Shown here piece after piece: positions 7,509 through 9,937 of a stretch of DNA of 9,937 nucleotides (positions are counted from its first letter, which is position 1; each line of letters opens with the position of its first letter). The notes beneath the pieces were generated by a model, which saw only the letters and a list, made by a program, of their open reading frames with translations, was not told where the DNA came from and did not search any database. Position numbers and translations under genes: made by a program. Source of the stretch: Propionibacteriaceae bacterium (GTDB taxonomy: Bacteria > Actinomycetota > Actinomycetes > Propionibacteriales > Propionibacteriaceae); the NCBI GenBank assembly GCA_030528545.1, contig JAUMYR010000030.1:1-9937 (forward strand), written 5' to 3'.

Positions 7509-7790
7509 AGGTTAGCCGAGGTCGAACCGGACGCCCGGCCATTGGCACGGTCGTGAACGCCCCCGGCGGGCAGCGGGCCTCACCGGAACCCGCGGGGCGG
7601 GTGAGAAGGGATCTGCCGAGGACGGTTCTCGCGTAGCGCCAGACCATCCGCTCGCGGGCCTGGGTCAGCCCTCGCCGCGTTCGGGTGGCCCGCTCAGGTG
7701 GGAATCGTCTATCGCGGTTACCGGAACCGCCCACGGTGTGGACCGTCCGGCAGGGCACCGTGGCCAGAGCTACGCCGGATGATCCTTTAG
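7509..7790. other. Divergent intergenic region ilvD / patatin-like gene
   Basis: About 280-330 bp with no convincing gene. It must hold the promoters of ilvD (minus) and the patatin-like gene (plus). A minus-strand frame of 89 codons (7758-7489) is Arg-rich, unlike known proteins, and overlaps the ilvD ribosome binding site; I do not call it. A weak inverted repeat CTCACC/GGTGAG (7579-7584/7600-7605) and the palindrome CCCGCGGG (7589-7596) lie in the middle. Two better inverted repeats sit near the right end and are listed separately. TAACCT near the ilvD start is a possible -10 without a recognisable -35. Confidence 0.5.
7714..7763. repeat. Two adjacent inverted repeats upstream of the patatin-like gene
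   Basis: The first is GCGGTT-ACCGG-AACCGC (7714-7730), a perfect 6-bp stem with a 5-nt loop. The second follows directly: CCACGGTG (7731-7738) and CACCGTGG (7756-7763), a perfect 8-bp stem around 17 nt. Neither is followed by a T-tract, so they do not look like an intrinsic terminator. They lie 30-90 nt upstream of the plus-strand start codons and could be operator sites or a leader RNA structure. Confidence 0.45.
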
Positions 7791-7806
7791 CATGAGGGCC
7801 ATGCTG

Positions 7807-8694
7807 ATGAGCACTGTCACCGATGTCGCCCTAGTCTTCGAGGGCGGCGGGATGCGCGCCAGCTATTCCTCTGGGGTCCTGGCCGCCCTGCTTGAGGCTG
7901 GGGTCTTCTGCGATTGGGTCGGCGGGATCTCTGCTGGTTCCTCCTGCACCGCGAACTACCTAGCCAGGGACGCTGCCCGGGCCCGCAAATCATTCGTCAA
8001 TCTCGTCACCGAACCCAACTTCGGTGACTGGCGGACCTTCTTGCAGGGCAAGGGCATGTTCAACGCCGAGTGGATCTACGAACACACCTCCGGACCAGAC
8101 CAGCCCCTCCCCTACGATTTCGGCAAGTTCCTGGCCAACCCGGCCCGGTTCCGGATCGGCAGTATTCGCTGCAGCGACGCGAAGATGTTCTACTGGGGAC
8201 GCCAGGACGTGCCCGATCACGAGGCGCTGATGAAGCGGGTGCGCGCCTCCTCGACCATGCCCTTACTGATGCCCTGGACCACCATCGACGGTGAGGACTA
8301 CTGCGATGGGGCGCTGGGTCCCTCAGGCGGGATCGCGCTGGATGCTGCCCGCGCGGATGGGTACGAAAAGTTCCTCGTGGTCCTGACTAGGGAGCGCGGC
8401 TATCGCAAACCGGCGGCACGGCTGGCCAGCGTGCACCGCGCCCTGCTGCGTAAGTACCCCGCGGTCGCCGAGGCCCTCCTCGAGCGTCCCGCGAATTACA
8501 ACCGCACCCTCGACGAACTGCTCGAGCTGGAAGCCTCGGGCGCGGCCTATGTGATCGCGCCGCCGTGGATGCCGATCGGCAATTCGGAGCGCGACATGGA
8601 CAAGCTGGCGGCCATGTACGACGTCGGCTATGGCCAGGCCCGCCGGGAGATCGCGCGGATTCTAGACTTCGTTGGGCTCCCTGATCCGGCTTAG
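7807..8694 (+). CDS. Patatin-like phospholipase family protein (YjjU-like)
   Basis: Predicted serine acyl hydrolase of 295 aa with the patatin Ser-Asp dyad. The oxyanion-hole motif is EGGGMR (12-17), the nucleophile elbow is GGISAGS with Ser42, and the catalytic Asp is in YCDGALG at Asp167. After the core comes the C-terminal region typical of the E. coli YjjU-like branch: RASSTMPLL, then FLVVLTRERGYRK, a Tyr/Asn segment (PANYNRTLDEL) and a final helix near GYGQARREIARIL. No signal peptide or membrane helix is seen, so a cytoplasmic enzyme acting on lipids is likely; the substrate is unknown. Three in-frame ATGs lie at 7792, 7801 and 7807. The last has GAGGG 8 nt upstream and is chosen. The one at 7801 would fit a leaderless message from TAGCAT (7788-7793). 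It appears monocistronic. Confidence 0.88.
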   Translation: MSTVTDVALVFEGGGMRASYSSGVLAALLEAGVFCDWVGGISAGSSCTANYLARDAARARKSFVNLVTEPNFGDWRTFLQGKGMFNAEWIYEHTSGPDQPLPYDFGKFLANPARFRIGSIRCSDAKMFYWGRQDVPDHEALMKRVRASSTMPLLMPWTTIDGEDYCDGALGPSGGIALDAARADGYEKFLVVLTRERGYRKPAARLASVHRALLRKYPAVAEALLERPANYNRTLDELLELEASGAAYVIAPPWMPIGNSERDMDKLAAMYDVGYGQARREIARILDFVGLPDPA

Positions 8695-8741
8695 CGGCCC
8701 TCGCCACTTGCCCCAGCGAGGTTCGATCTCCCGCGGGCCGC
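8694..8741 (+). terminator. Possible terminator hairpin after the patatin-like gene
   Basis: GCGGCCC (8694-8700, beginning at the last base of the stop codon) pairs with GGGCCGC (8735-8741). An inner CTCGC/GCGAG stem (8700-8704/8716-8720) could fold within it. The sequence that follows is pyrimidine-rich (TTCCGCTCTTCT) but not a true T-run. The unpaired stretch of 14 nt on the 3' side weakens the structure. It is a G+C-rich hairpin in the right place, no more. Confidence 0.3.
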
Positions 8742-8951
8742 TTCCGCTCTTCTGCCGCCGCGCACCTGTCGCCTTCTGGCGATATGCCTGTCCACCCGGC
8801 AGCGGCGAAGGAACCTCCATCAGGCGCTCTGCCGCCCTGCCCTTTCGCAACGGCCGAGGATCGCACCGCCTGGCACCCCTAGTGAGACGGCCATCCCGGC
8901 GGTGGGAGTCCGCCCCGGCCTGGGTGTCCCGGAGTCATCGCCACCATCAGG
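8742..8951. other. Gene-poor spacer before the frameshifted membrane protein
   Basis: The whole gap between the patatin-like gene and the next gene is 8695-9001, 307 bp. Apart from the possible terminator at its left end and the promoter/operator at its right end, I see only a small hairpin, TCGCC-TTCT-GGCGA (8769-8782). Frames crossing it in either direction (for example minus strand 8866-8387 and plus strand 8672-8992) are Arg/Pro/Ser-rich, have no recognisable domains and overlap real genes, so none is called. No tRNA or small RNA was recognised. Confidence 0.5.
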
Positions 8952-8995
8952 TATGCCGACATTTAGTCGGCATATTCGCCTCCTGGGCATAGGCT
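8952..8995 (+). promoter_or_regulatory. Perfect inverted-repeat operator plus leaderless-type promoter
   Basis: TATGCCGAC (8952-8960) and GTCGGCATA (8966-8974) are perfect 9-bp inverted arms around ATTTA. Fifteen nt later is TAGGCT (8990-8995), followed by 6 nt and the ATG at 9002. That TAnnnT-to-ATG spacing is what leaderless actinobacterial transcripts show, and no Shine-Dalgarno is present; the upstream CCTCCT is anti-Shine-Dalgarno in sense. The right arm covers the expected -35 position (about 8966-8972), which reads poorly as a -35, so a regulator binding there could repress or activate. The regulator is unknown. Confidence 0.55.
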
Positions 8996-9001
8996 CAAAC
9001 C

Positions 9002-9455
9002 ATGAGTTCCAGCTTCTTGGTGCCGAAGAATTACCTCATGCTCACGGCCGGACTGGTCTGGACGGGCGCGGGCTTCCTCGTAGCCAGCACCGGATTTCCC
9101 CTCTTGGCCGCCGAGGCCCGCCAGATGTGGTGGCTCTACCCCCTGAGTCTGGCGGTCTTCCTTACCTTCTACCTGCTGATCTTCAACCCCCCTGGTGAGG
9201 CGCCACACGGCACGGGTCCGGGACTTCCCCGAGACCCGCCGCCCGCTGTGTCAGTTCTTCGATAGGAATTCCTATCTCGTGATGGCGGTCATGATGAGCG
9301 CGGGGATGTCCCTGCGGGCCTACCGCCTATTGCCCGACTGGGCGATCGGCTTCTTCTACACCGGTCTGGGAATAGCCCTTTGCGCCTGCGGGATCCGGTT
9401 TGTGAGCGTCTTCGCACACAAACGCGTCCTCCGCCCGGACGCCGCGCTGCCCTGA
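9002..9455 (+). pseudogene. Four-helix membrane protein gene broken by a +1 frameshift
   Basis: Two reading frames together encode one plausible small membrane protein of about 150 aa. The first frame (ATG 9002) gives MSSSFLVPKNYLMLTAGL and two hydrophobic segments (about 11-32 and 44-62, ending FYLLIFNP). It then loses sense and stops at 9263-9265. The second frame supplies LVRRHTARVRDFPETRR, the FFDRNSYLVMAVMMSAG helix and the FFYTGLGIALCACGIRFV helix, stopping at 9453-9455. This order (helix pair, basic HT-R motif, FFD-SY helix, FFYTGLG helix) resembles a family of uncharacterised four-helix proteins known in Firmicutes and actinobacteria. The frames join cleanly if one C is removed from the C6 tract at 9187-9192, giving FNPLVRRHT. 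Both halves remain well preserved, so the shift is recent, a sequencing error, phase-variable, or corrected by +1 ribosomal frameshifting. Function unknown. Confidence 0.72.
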
Positions 9456-9520
9456 CCAGCAGGTCCTAGCGGTGCCCGCCACTGGGAGCGCTCCGCGTCC
9501 GGGCCCGATCCGGTGGGGGC

Positions 9521-9862
9521 TCAGTCCTTCTTGCGGCAGCAACCGCCCTCGGCGAGGGCCTGCGCCGCGCCCGCGACGACCCCGGTGACCGTCAGAACCG
9601 CTGGCCATGCGCCAATCTTCTTCGCCAGGGGGTGAGAGGCACCGAAGGCCGTGGCGTAGAGGGCGCTCAATCCGAGGGCTGCCAGCGGTCCTCGCTTGGC
9701 CAGCCAGGACCTGGCCGCCCACGCTCCCGCGGCGACGAGCACGGCGCCGCCCAGGGGACGCACCCCCGTCTCTCGCGCGGTGAGCCAGCCACCGATCAGG
9801 CCAACACTCACCACGGCGGCGGTATTCACGTCGTGGGCTTTCTTGATCTCACAATGTCCCAT
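9521..9862 (-). CDS. Small hydrophobic membrane protein, uncharacterised
   Basis: Protein of 113 aa with three or four short Ala/Gly-rich hydrophobic segments (about 15-29, 38-50, 59-75 and 84-103). A conserved-looking loop SHPLAKKIGAWPAVL (76-90) and ARETGVRPLGGA (29-40) resemble small uncharacterised actinobacterial membrane proteins, but I cannot name a family with certainty. The C-terminus carries adjacent cysteines (GGCCRKKD), which could bind metal or be modified; this is speculation. ATG at 9862 is used. The in-frame GTG at codon 12 would drop the polar N-terminus MGHCEIKKAHD and fit the start of the hydrophobic part, but it lacks a good ribosome binding site. It converges on the frameshifted membrane protein gene, leaving 65 bp with short palindromes (such as GGAGCGCTCC) and no T-tract terminator. 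Confidence 0.7.
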   Translation of the reverse strand: MGHCEIKKAHDVNTAAVVSVGLIGGWLTARETGVRPLGGAVLVAAGAWAARSWLAKRGPLAALGLSALYATAFGASHPLAKKIGAWPAVLTVTGVVAGAAQALAEGGCCRKKD

Positions 9863-9874
9863 GCCACCAACTTA
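9863..9874 (-). promoter_or_regulatory. Candidate leaderless-type -10 for the small membrane protein
   Basis: On the minus strand TAAGTT (9874-9869) lies exactly 6 nt before the ATG at 9862, the same arrangement as upstream of the gene at 9002. No Shine-Dalgarno other than a weak GGTGG is visible. No convincing -35 is seen around 9892-9898. The remaining sequence to the right edge (9875-9937) holds nothing I recognise. Confidence 0.35.
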
Positions 9875-9937
9875 GCGCCGCGAGGGCTGGACCGCACTCC
9901 GAACCAAACAGACGTCCGTCCCCGATACCTGAGATAT

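Noticed and set aside
7509..7527. Second DtxR-like site near the ilvD start (AGGTTAGCC)
   Set aside because: Only the left half fits; about 11 of 19 positions match in total, which is weak.
7489..7758. Possible leader peptide or small gene upstream of ilvD
   Set aside because: No run of Leu, Ile or Val codons expected of a branched-chain attenuator, no recognisable protein, and it covers the ilvD ribosome binding site.
8387..8866. Minus-strand open frame of 159 codons across the patatin-like gene end and the spacer
   Set aside because: Mostly antisense to the lipase gene, with composition typical of a shadow frame and no start context.
9327..9722. Minus-strand open frame of 131 codons at the right end
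   Set aside because: Shadow of the two convergent membrane protein genes; the product is Arg/Gly-rich and lacks hydrophobic segments or domains.
1..9937. CRISPR arrays, tRNA/rRNA genes, insertion sequences, toxin-antitoxin or phage genes
   Set aside because: Looked for direct repeats, transposase or integrase motifs and RNA gene signatures; none were seen by eye.

Overview
High-GC DNA (roughly two-thirds G+C), dense and mostly chromosomal in character. The gene families (TY-Chap/YbjN-like chaperone, stand-alone maltokinase-cap protein, PPOX-fold protein beside a tandem universal stress protein, short DedA-like protein), frequent GTG starts, TAGGCT-type -10 boxes and apparently leaderless genes point to an actinobacterium. 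I cannot name the species. I see no IS, phage, CRISPR, tRNA or rRNA.

Layout. (1) Positions 1-4445, minus strand: TY-Chap/YbjN-like protein (4445-3525), PPOX-fold flavin protein (3489-3088), tandem universal stress protein (3077-2202) and the N-terminal 735 codons of an HrpA-type DEAH RNA helicase (2205 to beyond the left edge). The last three are tightly coupled: the USP ribosome binding site overlaps the PPOX stop codon, and the hrpA GTG overlaps the USP stop by 4 bp. They may have their own promoter inside the end of the chaperone gene. (2) A 155-bp divergent intergenic region (4446-4600) carries a 15/19 match to the DtxR/IdeR iron box, midway between the chaperone gene and a plus-strand DedA/VTT-like membrane protein (4601-5107). 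(3) Minus strand: ilvD (7475-5634), followed one base later by a stand-alone maltokinase-cap-like protein (5632-5090), whose 3' end overlaps the DedA-like gene by 18 bp. (4) Plus strand: a patatin/YjjU-like lipase (about 7807-8694), flanked by two gene-poor stretches with inverted repeats. (5) Right end: a four-helix membrane protein gene (9002-9455) split by a +1 frameshift at a C6 tract, preceded by a 9-bp perfect inverted repeat and a leaderless-type -10, and convergent with a small membrane protein (9862-9521).

How they fit together. Region 1 looks like a stress or RNA-metabolism cassette (USP, flavin-fold protein, RNA helicase). IlvD is the housekeeping [Fe-S] dehydratase of branched-chain amino acid synthesis. 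The best candidates for something not yet described are the iron-box-like operator between the chaperone and DedA-like genes, the operator-plus-leaderless promoter in front of the frameshifted membrane protein, and the coupled PPOX-USP-hrpA set. All are inferences from sequence reading; no searches were run.
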